From the NCBI RefSeq assembly GCF_002266435.3, contig NZ_CP029426.2, positions 4,990,001 through 5,054,000 on the forward strand: a stretch of 64,000 bases of DNA, written 5' to 3'. The notes beneath the pieces were generated by a model that was not told the DNA's origin, ran no database searches, and saw nothing but the letters and a program-made list of their open reading frames with translations. Positions within the stretch are counted from its first letter, which is position 1. The number at the start of each line of letters is the position of its first letter. This DNA comes from Bradyrhizobium amphicarpaeae. GTDB taxonomy: Bacteria > Pseudomonadota > Alphaproteobacteria > Rhizobiales > Xanthobacteraceae. Below, one piece after another: positions 53,643-63,021 of the stretch. The position numbers and the translations under genes were made by a program.

Positions 53643-54457
53643 GCGCCGACCTCGGCCAGCGCCTGCGCGAGCAGTTCATCCGATGGCGAGCGGTAGTGCC
53701 ATTCGAGCTTGTTCTCCATGAAGCTCACGCCTTTGCCCTTCACGGTGTGGGCGATCACGACGGTCGGCCGGTTCGATGCGGCCGGCACGCCGCTCAGCAC
53801 ATGCTCGAGCGCAGCGAGGTCGTGGCCGTCGATCTCCTCGACCTGCCAGCCGAACGCTTTCCATTTCTCGGCAAACGGATCCAGGTTCAACACCTCGGCG
53901 ACCGAGCCGAAACTCTGGATCTTGTTGAAGTCGACGATGACACAGAGATTGTCGAGCTTGTGATGCGGCGCGAACAGGATGCCCTCCCAGTTCGAGCCCT
54001 CGTCGCATTCGCCGTCGCTGAGCAGGCAGAACACGCGGCTGCCCGCGCCTGCATGGCGTGCGGCCAGCGCCATGCCGATCGCGATCGGCAGGCCGTGGCC
54101 GAGCGAGCCGGTCGAAACCTCGACGCCGGGCACGGCGTGGCTGACATGCCCGGTAAAGATCGAGCCGTCGCGGCAATAGGTGTCGAGCTCGGTGAGGGAA
54201 AAGAAACCGCATTCGGCAAGCGTTGCGTACATGATCGCCGTGGCGTGGCCCTTGCTGAGCACGAAGCGATCGCGGCTCGGGCTTTGCGGCTCTGCGGGAT
54301 CGACGCGCAGGATCCGCGTGTAGAGCACCGCCAGGATGTCCGCCATCGAGAGGCAGCCGCCGATATGAGAGGCCTTCGCGGCATGCACCATGCGCAACGC
54401 GTGCGCACGAATCCGCCGCGCGAATTCTTTCGGCTCAGGAAGATTTGGTCGCGTCAT
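53639..54457 (-). CDS. transketolase, N-terminal subunit
   Basis: The 272-residue protein holds the thiamine-diphosphate-binding half: SHIGGCLSMADILAVLY, GSLGHGLPIAIGMALAAR, LLSDGECDEGSNWEG through NLCVIVDFNKIQ (the GDG-N cofactor motif) and VKGKGVSFMENKLEWHY. It is the partner of the C-terminal subunit downstream. Its start overlaps the end of the epimerase gene by 23 bases, so all three minus-strand genes form one operon. Confidence 0.87.
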   Translation of the reverse strand: MTRPNLPEPKEFARRIRAHALRMVHAAKASHIGGCLSMADILAVLYTRILRVDPAEPQSPSRDRFVLSKGHATAIMYATLAECGFFSLTELDTYCRDGSIFTGHVSHAVPGVEVSTGSLGHGLPIAIGMALAARHAGAGSRVFCLLSDGECDEGSNWEGILFAPHHKLDNLCVIVDFNKIQSFGSVAEVLNLDPFAEKWKAFGWQVEEIDGHDLAALEHVLSGVPAASNRPTVVIAHTVKGKGVSFMENKLEWHYRSPSDELLAQALAEVGA

Positions 54458-55352
54458 GCCACTCTACCGTCTCGCGTAGTCCCTCATCCAACGGCACTTC
54501 GGGCTTCCAGCCCAAGGCAAGCATGCGCGAAACGTCCGCAGCCAGGACCATAACCTGATCGGGCCGATACGCCAACTCGCCGAAGCCGAGAGCGGCGCCG
54601 GGGTCTACGAGATCGCGCAGCCGCGTCACCGTCTCGCGCAACGGCGGGGCGTCGGCGCTGCCGACATTGAAGATGCCGCTCGCCGCTTCATGCGTGATCG
54701 CCAGCCGGAAAGCGCTCGCGGCATCTCGCGCGTGCAGAAATCCCCAGCGCTGTTCGCAGGCCGTAAGCGCCATATGCTGTCCAGAGCGCAAGTTCCGGAT
54801 CGTGCTCGGAATCAGCCAGTGATCGGCATCCTTCGGGCCGTAGGTCGAGAAGATCCTGAGCCAGGCGGCACGCAGACCGCGCTCCTCGCACAGGCGCATC
54901 GCCATCGATCCAGCCGCGAGCTTGGCCATGCCGTACAACGTCGTCGGCCGTGGCACGTCGTCCTCCCGGATCGCGCGTTCATAGGGGCCGTACTCCGCCT
55001 GCGATCCGGCTCCGACGAAGATCCTGGCGCCGGCCTCGGCCGCGAGTTCGGCGAGGCCCACCGTGTCGGCCACATTGACGGCCTGAACCGGGCTGTTGCG
55101 ATCGCTGCCTGCGACGCCGCGCCAGGCCATGTGCACGACCGCCTCCGGCGCAAACGCCCCCAGCGCTCCGCGCAGCCCGTCCGGATGCTCCAGACTGCCC
55201 GGGATCACGTGCAGCCGGTCATGGAGCTGCGCGAGGCGCCAATAGGAACTCGCCGGCCGCAGCAGGACGGCCACCTCGTGCCCTCGCGCCACAAGGTCCG
55301 CAACGAGATAGGAGCCGAGAAAACCGCTCGCACCGGTGGCAAAAACACGCAT
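54435..55352 (-). CDS. NAD(P)-dependent sugar-nucleotide epimerase/reductase
   Basis: The 305-residue extended SDR has FATGASGFLGSYLV, HMAWRGVAG, GAGSQAEYGPYERA, LYGMAKLAAGS (Tyr-x-x-x-Lys) and RIFSTYGPKDADHWLIP. It resembles 4-ketoreductases/epimerases that act on CDP- or dTDP-4-keto-6-deoxy sugars. With RfbF/RfbG nearby, a CDP-4-keto-6-deoxyglucose-derived substrate is the best guess. ATG 55352 is chosen; the longer frame to 55433 crosses a hairpin (55357-55378). Confidence 0.8.
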   Translation of the reverse strand: MRVFATGASGFLGSYLVADLVARGHEVAVLLRPASSYWRLAQLHDRLHVIPGSLEHPDGLRGALGAFAPEAVVHMAWRGVAGSDRNSPVQAVNVADTVGLAELAAEAGARIFVGAGSQAEYGPYERAIREDDVPRPTTLYGMAKLAAGSMAMRLCEERGLRAAWLRIFSTYGPKDADHWLIPSTIRNLRSGQHMALTACEQRWGFLHARDAASAFRLAITHEAASGIFNVGSADAPPLRETVTRLRDLVDPGAALGFGELAYRPDQVMVLAADVSRMLALGWKPEVPLDEGLRETVEWHDATKSS

Positions 55353-55356
55353 AACC

Positions 55357-55378
55357 CCGGGTAGATCAGCTACCCCGG
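55357..55378 (-). promoter_or_regulatory. hairpin immediately upstream of the epimerase start
   Basis: GGGTAG (55359-55364) and CTACCC (55370-55375) pair around a 5-base loop, extended by two C-G pairs with one bulged base. On the minus-strand transcript the stem ends four bases before the ATG, so it could hide the ribosome site. This is a structural observation only. Confidence 0.3.
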
Positions 55379-55522
55379 CGCCGTCAATGTCCCGCTTCGG
55401 CGAGCCCCCCTGCCCGTGCCGCGTTCCCGGCACCTTGGAAGGGGCGATCCGAACTTGATTATCCGGCCCATGCGGCTAAACGGAGGGCCAGATCGAGGTT
55501 CGACGACGTTAGGGGTAGAGGC

Positions 55523-56476
55523 ATGAACGACTTCCGGCTGGCCATGGTTTCCGCAGGCTTCGAGCACGGCGGAAACGTCACCCATCGTCACTTCGACGGT
55601 CATCCTGACCTGCTCGTCTATCCCTTCGAATCTCAGCTCGGCAACCGCAACTTCAACGACTTCCTCGCCTCGGTCGAGCGCGTCCAGTACCGCTACCCCG
55701 AATTTCCGGAGGGGCTGACGGCCACCGAGCTCTATGAGCAGATGATCGACGAGGAGCTGAAGACCTTCCTGCGCAAGCGCAACGGCTCCAAGTTCCGCGA
55801 TGCGGACTGCGTGATGGACGAGAAGAAGCGGGTCGCCGAGTTCGCCCGCATCGTCGGCGAGCCGCCGATCTTCCGCCGCCAGGTGATCGAGGCCTTCTTT
55901 CGCGCGACCTTCGCGGCCTGGGAGAACTATTACGTCAAGCCGCGGCCGGGCATGGTCCATGTCGGCTACTCGCCCGCCATCGGGATCGATGCCGATCGCA
56001 TGGTGCGCGACTTTCCCAACGTCCGCATCCTGCACATCGTGCGCAATCCGTTCTCGGCTTACCGCGACACCAAGCGCCGCCCGTTCCCGCAGCCGCTGAC
56101 CAAATATTTGATCACCTGGAACATCTATCACTCGACGGTCGAGATGTTTGCCAAGATGTATCCCGAGAACGTGCGGATCTTCCGTTACGAGGACCTCGTC
56201 GACGACAAGCGCAAGTTCATGACCGAGGCGGCCGGATTCATCGGCGTGCCATTCGCCGACTCCATGCTTTATCCCAGCTGGAACGGCGTCGAGATCAAGG
56301 ACTCCATCGCCCCCTGGGGAACCGTGCTCAAGAGCACCAAGGACTACAACCAGGCCGTGATCCAGGAGCTTTCGGACGCGGAGCGCAAACAGATCGCACA
56401 GGGCACTGCGGCACTCGCCCGGCATTTCGGCTACGACCGGATCGACTATCTGAGCCCGCTCTATCGTGCTGAGTAA
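55523..56476 (+). CDS. PAPS-dependent sulfotransferase
   Basis: The 317-residue protein has the sulfotransferase P-loop region as SAGFEHGGNVTHRHFDGHPDL near the N-terminus. The 3'-phosphate-binding strand and helix are RILHIVRNPFSAYRDTK (about residue 170), and RIFRYEDLVDDKRKFM is the usual late conserved segment. It should move a sulfate group from PAPS to a sugar, sulfating a surface glycan precursor. AGGGG lies 8 bases before the ATG. It overlaps the kinase-like gene by 11 bases. Confidence 0.82.
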   Translation: MNDFRLAMVSAGFEHGGNVTHRHFDGHPDLLVYPFESQLGNRNFNDFLASVERVQYRYPEFPEGLTATELYEQMIDEELKTFLRKRNGSKFRDADCVMDEKKRVAEFARIVGEPPIFRRQVIEAFFRATFAAWENYYVKPRPGMVHVGYSPAIGIDADRMVRDFPNVRILHIVRNPFSAYRDTKRRPFPQPLTKYLITWNIYHSTVEMFAKMYPENVRIFRYEDLVDDKRKFMTEAAGFIGVPFADSMLYPSWNGVEIKDSIAPWGTVLKSTKDYNQAVIQELSDAERKQIAQGTAALARHFGYDRIDYLSPLYRAE

Positions 56477-57356
56477 GATCGCGTTCTTCGAGACCGACAA
56501 CCGCCCCGACATCGCCGCCGATCGCGCGCGCCTCCTGCCCGCGCTGCGACAGCACCTGCAGTCCCTAAGCCGCGACGTCACCGTTGCGCCGGCGCCCGGC
56601 GGCACGCTTGGTGCCTGCTACGATGCGAACATCTCCGGCGAGAAGCGGTTTCTGAAGACGCATCTGCCGGAAACGCGTGCGCGCGCCAACCTCGCCAAGG
56701 AAGCCGACATCCTCGCGCAACTCTATGGCAACACGATCGTGCTCGACCGTTTCGAGATCCCGCTCGCGGATGAAACGGCGCGGCTCTGCCTGATGATGCC
56801 CGCGCTCGAGCCACATGCCGCCCCGATGCCGCCCGCTGATGCCGCCGCAATGGCATCCGCGTGCAGTGAGCGGCTCAAGGACTGGCAGCCGGATGGGCTT
56901 GCCTCGTTCGATCACTATCTGGCATCCGCCGCAGAGGCACTGAAGACGCTTTCGAGCCGCGGCCTGCTGGACCGGTCCGGCGCGACCGAGGTGCGCAGGC
57001 TTATTGCGCTGCTCGGGGATGGTCTGGCGGATTTGCCCGAGGCGCTCTGTCACGGCGATTTCGGGCCGAAGAACATCATGCTGCAGGGCGGCGTGCGGCG
57101 CGTCATCGACTGGGAAGATGCATTCCGCGGCATCGCCGGCTACGACTACCTCTACTGGCTGACCTTCATGGAGAACCGGCCGTTCCTGCAAGAGGCTGCC
57201 TTCGGCCGAACCGGCCTTTCGCCCGACGTCGAGCGTGCCATCCTCGTGCTCGTCGTCCTGCTCAAATCCTATCTGGCGGTCTTGTCGGGCGAGCACGTGA
57301 AGCACGCGGTGTCCGCGCAGGGCCGCATTGCCGAGATCCTCGACCTGCCGGGCTGA
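56466..57356 (+). CDS. aminoglycoside-phosphotransferase-fold kinase
   Basis: The 296-residue protein has the APH/choline-kinase core LCHGDFGPKNIMLQGG (catalytic Asp and Asn) and VIDWEDAFRGIAGYDYLYWL (metal-binding Asp) at about residues 195-245, with a short N-lobe before it. Such enzymes phosphorylate small alcohols or sugars. GTG 56466 overlaps the sulfotransferase stop. The two genes sit as a plus-strand pair between two minus-strand operons, suggesting joint action on one glycan, but the substrate is unknown. Confidence 0.77.
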   Translation: MLSKIAFFETDNRPDIAADRARLLPALRQHLQSLSRDVTVAPAPGGTLGACYDANISGEKRFLKTHLPETRARANLAKEADILAQLYGNTIVLDRFEIPLADETARLCLMMPALEPHAAPMPPADAAAMASACSERLKDWQPDGLASFDHYLASAAEALKTLSSRGLLDRSGATEVRRLIALLGDGLADLPEALCHGDFGPKNIMLQGGVRRVIDWEDAFRGIAGYDYLYWLTFMENRPFLQEAAFGRTGLSPDVERAILVLVVLLKSYLAVLSGEHVKHAVSAQGRIAEILDLPG

Positions 57357-57362
57357 TCAGGC

Positions 57363-58421
57363 CTACGCAGTGTGGGCGACCTGGTCGAGCTGATCGAGCG
57401 AGAAGCTGCGCAGGTCCCGGCCCTCGCGCAGCGCCTTGTACCAATCGACGGTCAAGCGAAGGCCCTGCGCCAGATCGAGCCGCGGCGTCCAGCCGAGCTC
57501 GCTCCGCGCCTTCGCGCAATCGAGCCTGAGATAGGCCGCTTCGTGCGGATGCGGGCCGGGATCGGCCGTCCACCGCGCGCCGTCGCCCCACAGCGCGATC
57601 AGGCGATCGACCACGGTCCCGACCGGCACCTCGCTCGCGGTATCCGGTCCGAAATTCCAGCCCCCGACGAAACGCTCGTCGCCGGCCAAACGCTCGACCA
57701 GCGAGAGATAGCCGAGCACCGGGTCGAGCGCGTGCTGCCAGGGCCGCACAGAATTGGGATTGCGGATGCGGAGCGCCTCGCCGGCCAGGAACGCCTGCAT
57801 CGCATCGGGCACCAGGCGGTCGCGCGCCCAGTCGCCGCCACCGAACACGTTGCCGGCCCGCGCGGTCGCCACGCGCGCTGCGCCCTTGGCGTTGAAAAAA
57901 CTGTGGCGGTAGGAATGCGTCACGAGCTCGGCGCAAGCCTTGCTGTTGCTGTAGGGATCGTCACCGCCGAGCCGGTCGCCTTCGCCAAAGGCGGTGCCCT
58001 TGCCATTGTTCTCGTAGCATTTGTCGCTGGTGACGTTCAGGATCACCCGCACCGAGCGCAGATGCCGTGCCGCTTCCAGCACATGCACCGTGCCCATTAC
58101 GTTGGTCGCAAAGGTCTCGACCGGCTCCTCGTAGGACGGGCGCACCAGCGCCTGCGCCGCCATGTGGATGACGATGTCCGGCTCGGCCTCCGCCATTGCG
58201 GCGCGGAGGGTTGAGAGGTCACGGATATCGGCAATGCGGTGCTTGATGTCGTCGGCGATCCGCGCCGCGACGAACAGCGCGGATTGGTGGGTCGGCGGCA
58301 GCGCATAGCCGTAGACCTCGGCCCCGAAGCGGCGCAGCAGCAGCGACGCCCACGCGCCCTTGAAGCCGGTGTGGCCGGTGAGAAAAACCTTCTTGCCGCG
58401 CCAGAATGCCGGATCCGTCAC
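57363..58421 (-). CDS. rfbG: CDP-glucose 4,6-dehydratase
   Basis: The 352-residue extended SDR has FLTGHTGFKGAWASLLLRRFGAEVYGYALPP, HMAAQALVRPSYEEPVETF, NVTSDKCYEN and YSNSKACAE, all typical of RfbG. It converts CDP-glucose to CDP-4-keto-6-deoxyglucose. GTG 58421 overlaps the upstream RfbF stop (GTGA) and has GGAGG 5 bases upstream. The genes are translationally coupled in the order rfbF-rfbG. Confidence 0.92.
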   Translation of the reverse strand: MTDPAFWRGKKVFLTGHTGFKGAWASLLLRRFGAEVYGYALPPTHQSALFVAARIADDIKHRIADIRDLSTLRAAMAEAEPDIVIHMAAQALVRPSYEEPVETFATNVMGTVHVLEAARHLRSVRVILNVTSDKCYENNGKGTAFGEGDRLGGDDPYSNSKACAELVTHSYRHSFFNAKGAARVATARAGNVFGGGDWARDRLVPDAMQAFLAGEALRIRNPNSVRPWQHALDPVLGYLSLVERLAGDERFVGGWNFGPDTASEVPVGTVVDRLIALWGDGARWTADPGPHPHEAAYLRLDCAKARSELGWTPRLDLAQGLRLTVDWYKALREGRDLRSFSLDQLDQVAHTA

Positions 58422-59188
58422 CAGACCCTCCATTTGGCACGGTTGCCGGCCCACTCACCCTCGAGGAAGTTGCGATCGCGCAGCGAATCCATCGGGTGCC
58501 AGAAGCCGGGATGCACGTAGGCGCGCAGATCGTCGCCGCGCACGAGTTGCTCCATCGGCTCACGCTCCCAAATCGTATTGTCGCCTGCGATCAACTCGCC
58601 GACCGACGGTGACAGCAGAAAGAAACCGCCGTTGATCCAGCCGCCGTCGTCATTGGGCTTTTCCTCGAAATTGACGACCCGGTCGCCCTCGATCGCGATC
58701 GCGCCGAACCGCTTGGCCGGCCGCACCACCGAAACGGTGGCGCGCCGTCCATGCGCCTTGTGGAACGCGATCTCGGCAGCCAGGTCGATGTCGGCGACAC
58801 CGTCGCCATAGGTCAAGGCGAAGAAGGGCTCGTCCGCGACATAAGGCAACACCCGCTTCAGCCGGCCGCCGGTCTGGGTGTCCTCGCCGGTGTCGACGAG
58901 CGTGACCCGCCACGGCTCGGCCGTCTCGCGATGCACTTCCATCCGGTTCTCGGCGATGTGGAAGGTCACGTCGGACATGTGCAGGAAGTAGTTGGCGAAG
59001 TACTCCTTGATCATGAAGCCCTTGTAGCCAAGGCAGATCACGAAATCATGGAAGCCATAATGGCTGTAGATCTTCATGATGTGCCACAGGATCGGCCGCC
59101 CGCCGATCTCCACCATCGGCTTCGGCCGCGTGGTGGTCTCCTCCGCGATTCGCGTGCCCAGGCCTCCCGCAAGAATTACGACTTTCAT
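58418..59188 (-). CDS. rfbF: glucose-1-phosphate cytidylyltransferase
   Basis: The 256-residue nucleotidyltransferase begins [44 protein letters not shown], a near-signature RfbF N-terminus, and contains [17 protein letters not shown] and [11 protein letters not shown]. It makes CDP-glucose from glucose 1-phosphate and CTP. It heads the rfbFG operon and is divergent from the UDP-xylose synthase gene. Confidence 0.93.
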   Translation of the reverse strand: MKVVILAGGLGTRIAEETTTRPKPMVEIGGRPILWHIMKIYSHYGFHDFVICLGYKGFMIKEYFANYFLHMSDVTFHIAENRMEVHRETAEPWRVTLVDTGEDTQTGGRLKRVLPYVADEPFFALTYGDGVADIDLAAEIAFHKAHGRRATVSVVRPAKRFGAIAIEGDRVVNFEEKPNDDGGWINGGFFLLSPSVGELIAGDNTIWEREPMEQLVRGDDLRAYVHPGFWHPMDSLRDRNFLEGEWAGNRAKWRVW

Positions 59189-59297
59189 TCACCTGCTCCG
59201 AACCGGAGGCACGCTCCCCGCGTATCCCAGATGGCTTCTATACGAAGTGGGGTGGCCTGGAAAATCATCGGTCCTCAAGAAAGGCCCGGCTTCAATA

Positions 59298-59311
59298 GGT
59301 AATTTATTACC
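59298..59311. promoter_or_regulatory. dyad-symmetric AT-rich site between rfbF and the UDP-xylose synthase gene
   Basis: GGTAAT and ATTACC form a perfect 6-base inverted repeat around TT in the middle of a 217-base divergent intergenic region. Its position fits an operator acting on both genes. No regulator gene is adjacent. Confidence 0.3.
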
Positions 59312-59405
59312 TTGGCGCAAGGCTATTGGCGTTTCCGCCCGTAGTCGATACCACTCTGCCGCCGCACCGAGACGAGACTGCCCCAAGACCCAGCTGGAAC
59401 CGATC

Positions 59406-60368
59406 ATGCCGTTTGAAAGCTACAAGAACAGCCGCATCCTCGTGACCGGAGGCGCCGGGTTCATCGGATCGCACATCTGCGAGCGACTGCTCGATGCCGG
59501 GGCCGAGGTGGTATCGGCGGACAATTATTTCACCGGCAGCCGGCGCAACATCTCCCATCTGATCGCGAATCCACTGTTCGAGGCGGTCAGGCACGACGTC
59601 ACCTTTCCGCTCTACATCGAGGTCGACGCGATCTTCAACCTGGCCTGCCCGGCCTCGCCGATCCACTACCAGCGCGACCCCGTGCAGACCACCAAGACCT
59701 CGGTGCACGGCGCCATCAACATGCTGGGGCTCGCCAAGCGGCTCAAGGCGCGCATCTTCCAGGCCTCGACCAGCGAGGTCTATGGCGATCCGCTGATCCA
59801 TCCGCAGACCGAGGAGTACTGGGGCAACGTCAACCCGATCGGCATCCGCTCCTGCTACGACGAGGGCAAGCGCTGCGCCGAGACGCTGTTCTTCGACTAT
59901 TGGCGTCAACACGGCCTGCCGATCAAAGTCGCGCGCATCTTCAACACCTATGGACCGCGCATGCAGCCCAATGACGGCCGCGTGGTGTCGTCCTTCATCG
60001 TCCAGGCGCTGAAGGGCGAGCCGATCACGGTGTTCGGCGACGGCGGGCAGACCCGCTCGTTCTGCTATGTCGACGACCTCGTCGAGGCCATCATGCGCTT
60101 GATGGTGACCGCGGAAGAGGTTACCGGCCCGATCAATCTCGGCAACAATTCCGAGTTCACGATCCGCGAGCTCGCCGAGAAGGTCATCAAGCTCACGGGC
60201 TCGCGCTCCCAATTGGTGTTCAAGCCGCTGCCGCAGGACGACCCACGCCAGCGCCAGCCCGACCTCACCAAGGCGAAGGCGCTGCTCGACTGGGAGCCGA
60301 AGGTCGCGCTCGAGGACGGGCTGAAGGAAACGATCGCCTACTTCAAGCACTCGCTCGATATCGCCTGA
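59406..60368 (+). CDS. uxs: UDP-glucuronate decarboxylase (UDP-xylose synthase)
   Basis: The 320-residue extended SDR has [81 protein letters not shown] and the YDEGK Tyr-Lys pair, all hallmarks of Uxs. It turns UDP-glucuronate into UDP-xylose. ATG 59406 is chosen; the frame extends upstream to 59076 across rfbF on the other strand, without support. Confidence 0.92.
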   Translation: MPFESYKNSRILVTGGAGFIGSHICERLLDAGAEVVSADNYFTGSRRNISHLIANPLFEAVRHDVTFPLYIEVDAIFNLACPASPIHYQRDPVQTTKTSVHGAINMLGLAKRLKARIFQASTSEVYGDPLIHPQTEEYWGNVNPIGIRSCYDEGKRCAETLFFDYWRQHGLPIKVARIFNTYGPRMQPNDGRVVSSFIVQALKGEPITVFGDGGQTRSFCYVDDLVEAIMRLMVTAEEVTGPINLGNNSEFTIRELAEKVIKLTGSRSQLVFKPLPQDDPRQRQPDLTKAKALLDWEPKVALEDGLKETIAYFKHSLDIA

Positions 60369-60407
60369 CCTGCTCGCAACGTCCATCGTCCGCAGCGAGC
60401 TTCCGCA

Positions 60408-61712
60408 ATGAGCGCACCGGCCGGCATCATCAGCGATCTGCGCGCCCGCCTGGACACGAAAGCCGCGCTGACGAGGTTGGTGCTGCTGCACAGCGCCGTC
60501 ACCTGCCTGTCGCTGATCGAGGTCGCGACCTTCCAGCTCTCCATCGACTTCAACCCGAGGCGCCTCTGGATCGCCGTCCTCGTGGCAGCCGGCTTTTCCG
60601 TGGTCTCGCTGCTGTTTGCCTCCGCCCGCTTCTGCTTCGGCTATTTCGTCGGGTTCTATTTCTACACGATGATCCTGGGCTTCCTGTGGATCGACGTCTT
60701 CTCCGACTACAATTACCCGCGACCGCTTGCCGGCGTATCGGCGGCACTGGCGCTGCTGCTCTGCCTGATGCCCATGCTGTTCATCCGGGCCCCGCTGCGG
60801 CAATTCGTGATCCTGTCCAATGCCCGCTTCGAGCATCTGCTCGCATTCATTTTGCTAGTCTCCATCGCAACCATCGCAGTCGCTTCGACCTATAATTTCC
60901 GTCTGGTCTCGATCGCGCGTATCTACGACTATCGCGACACCCTCGAATTTCCGGGACCGCTGCGATATCTCATCGGCTGGGTTTCCAGCACGCTGCTGCC
61001 GTTCGTCTTCGCGTGCTACTGGCTGCTCGGCCACCGATGGCGCGCAGGCTTGACGCTGGTCCTGCTCCTGCTGTTCTATCCCATCACGCTGACGAAGTTC
61101 GCGTTCTTCACGCCGGCCTGGTTGATCGCGCTGGTCGTGCTGTCGCGGTTCTTGGAGGCGAGAGCGTCGGTCATCGCCTCGATCTTCGTTCCGATGCTGA
61201 TCGGGCTGCTCGTGATCTGGCTGACAGAGGCAAGCCTGGGGAGCATTCCCGGCAGGTATTTCGATATCGTCAACATCCGGATGATGGCGACGGCATCGGG
61301 CGCGCTCGAGCTCTACAACGATTTCTTCGCCAGCCACCCGCTGACCTGGTTCTGCCAGATCTCCGTTCTCAAGCCGCTGATACATTGTCCTTACGATGAA
61401 CCGCTCGCAGTGGTCATGCAGAACACCTACGATTTCGGCAATGTGAACGCCTCGCTGTTCGCGACCGAAGGCATTGCGTCGGTCGGTCCATGGCTCGCAC
61501 CGCTGACCGCGCTCGCAGCAGGCCTCGTGCTGGCGCTCGGCAACCGCACCTCCGCAGGGCTTCCGCCTCGCTTCGTCCTGATGTCATCAGGCGTGCTGCC
61601 GCACGTCCTGCTCAACGTGCCGCTCTCCGTCGCCATGCTCACCCACGGCACCGCGATCCTGTTCCTGCTCTGGTACGTGATGCCCCGCACCCTGTTCGAA
61701 GAAAAGCCGTGA
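60408..61712 (+). CDS. polytopic membrane protein, candidate Wzy-like polymerase
   Basis: The 434-residue protein has about eleven membrane segments and a large loop near residues 290-350 (LGSIPGRYFDIVNIRMMATASGALELYNDFFASHPLTWFCQISVLKPL) resembling the long periplasmic loop of Wzy polymerases. Wzy proteins share topology more than sequence, so this is a topology-based guess. It lies between the UDP-xylose synthase gene and a glycosyltransferase gene, 4 bases from the latter. Confidence 0.62.
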   Translation: MSAPAGIISDLRARLDTKAALTRLVLLHSAVTCLSLIEVATFQLSIDFNPRRLWIAVLVAAGFSVVSLLFASARFCFGYFVGFYFYTMILGFLWIDVFSDYNYPRPLAGVSAALALLLCLMPMLFIRAPLRQFVILSNARFEHLLAFILLVSIATIAVASTYNFRLVSIARIYDYRDTLEFPGPLRYLIGWVSSTLLPFVFACYWLLGHRWRAGLTLVLLLLFYPITLTKFAFFTPAWLIALVVLSRFLEARASVIASIFVPMLIGLLVIWLTEASLGSIPGRYFDIVNIRMMATASGALELYNDFFASHPLTWFCQISVLKPLIHCPYDEPLAVVMQNTYDFGNVNASLFATEGIASVGPWLAPLTALAAGLVLALGNRTSAGLPPRFVLMSSGVLPHVLLNVPLSVAMLTHGTAILFLLWYVMPRTLFEEKP

Positions 61713-61716
61713 CGCC

Positions 61717-62895
61717 GTGCGCATCCTGATCCTCAATGCCGACTATCCGCGCTTCCTCGCCTGGCTCTACCGGCGCATGCCCGGCCTCGAGAACGAGCCT
61801 TACGCGGCGCAGATGGCGGCGCGGAATGCCAGCCTGTTCGGTGTCGCCGACTTCTATTCGCGCAATTTCGCCGGCCTCGGCCATGTCGCCGCCGACATCC
61901 ATGTCAACAATCCCTGGATGCGGGCGGCCTGGGCGCGCGAGCACGGCCTTGCCGTCACCGAGCCGCCGCCATCGGGCACGCCGGCCGCGCGCGACGCCGT
62001 TCCCGGCTGGCTGCAACGCGCGGTCGCCCCCTTCAAGCCGGTGCTGCGGCCGCTCGCGCGCAAGGTTGGCCTCAGCCCGCGCCTGGATGCCGAAGCGGAA
62101 GAGATCCTGCTGGCGCAGATCGAGGACTTCAAGCCTGATCTCGTCCTCAATCAGGATCTGTTTCACGTCGACACGCGCCTGGCGCGCCGGATCAAAGGGA
62201 TCGGCCGCCCGATCCTGATCGGCCAGATCGGCATCTCGCCCTCACGCGGCGAGGATTGGTCAGTGTACGATCTCATGATCTCGCAGATGGCTGCGGTGGT
62301 GGACTTCTTCCGTGCCCACGGAGCGCGCGCGGAAGTGGTCCATCTCGCCTTCGAGCCCGGCATCCTCGACGTCCTGCCGTCGCCGCCCTCGCAGGAATTC
62401 GACGTCACCTTCGTCGGGGCCGTTTCCGCCGATCACCAGCTTCGCGTCGCGCAGCTCGAAGCGGTGGCGCGGCGCTACGATCTCAAACTGTTCGGCAGCG
62501 GCCTGCACTCCCTTCCCGCCTCCTCGCCGCTGCACCGCTGCTACCAGGGCGAGGTGTGGGGCGCTGAAATGTACCAGGCACTGCGCGCCTCGCGTGTCAC
62601 GCTGAACTCGCATATCGACATGGCCGGCCGCGAGGCCGGTAACGCCCGCCTGTTCGAAGCGACCGGCGTCGGCGCGTTCCTGCTCACCGACTTCAAGGAC
62701 AACCTCCACACGCTGTTCGATCCCGAGCTTGAAGTCGTCGCGTGGCGCAGCGTCGAGGACTGTCTCGCGTTGATCGATCGGTACCTCGCCGACGATACGG
62801 CCCGCCAGTCCATCGCCAGGGCGGGACAGGCCAGGACGTTTGCCACCCACACTTTCCGCCGGCGTGTCGAAGAGATCCTCGGCTACATCAGCTGA
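61717..62895 (+). CDS. glycosyltransferase (CgeB/GT4-like)
   Basis: The 392-residue protein has a GT-B layout. RILILNADYPRFLAWLYRR opens the N-terminal domain, DLVLNQDLFHVD and FDVTFVGAVSADHQLRV fall in the linker, and the C-terminal domain has TLNSHIDMAGREAGNARLFEATGVGAFLLTDFKDNL. That segment is typical of the CgeB-like glycosyltransferase group. It should add a sugar to the lipid-linked glycan. Translation begins at GTG 61717, 4 bases after the previous stop. Confidence 0.82.
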   Translation: MRILILNADYPRFLAWLYRRMPGLENEPYAAQMAARNASLFGVADFYSRNFAGLGHVAADIHVNNPWMRAAWAREHGLAVTEPPPSGTPAARDAVPGWLQRAVAPFKPVLRPLARKVGLSPRLDAEAEEILLAQIEDFKPDLVLNQDLFHVDTRLARRIKGIGRPILIGQIGISPSRGEDWSVYDLMISQMAAVVDFFRAHGARAEVVHLAFEPGILDVLPSPPSQEFDVTFVGAVSADHQLRVAQLEAVARRYDLKLFGSGLHSLPASSPLHRCYQGEVWGAEMYQALRASRVTLNSHIDMAGREAGNARLFEATGVGAFLLTDFKDNLHTLFDPELEVVAWRSVEDCLALIDRYLADDTARQSIARAGQARTFATHTFRRRVEEILGYIS

Positions 62896-63021
62896 ATTGC
62901 GCACCGGCAGGCGGAGCGATCGCCACGATCCGTCCGCCCTTGACGGTCCCGGCCAAAATAGCCAAAGTGCACCGCGAGACAGCTATCTCTCTCTAATCAC
63001 AGCGATTTTTCGAGGCTCACG

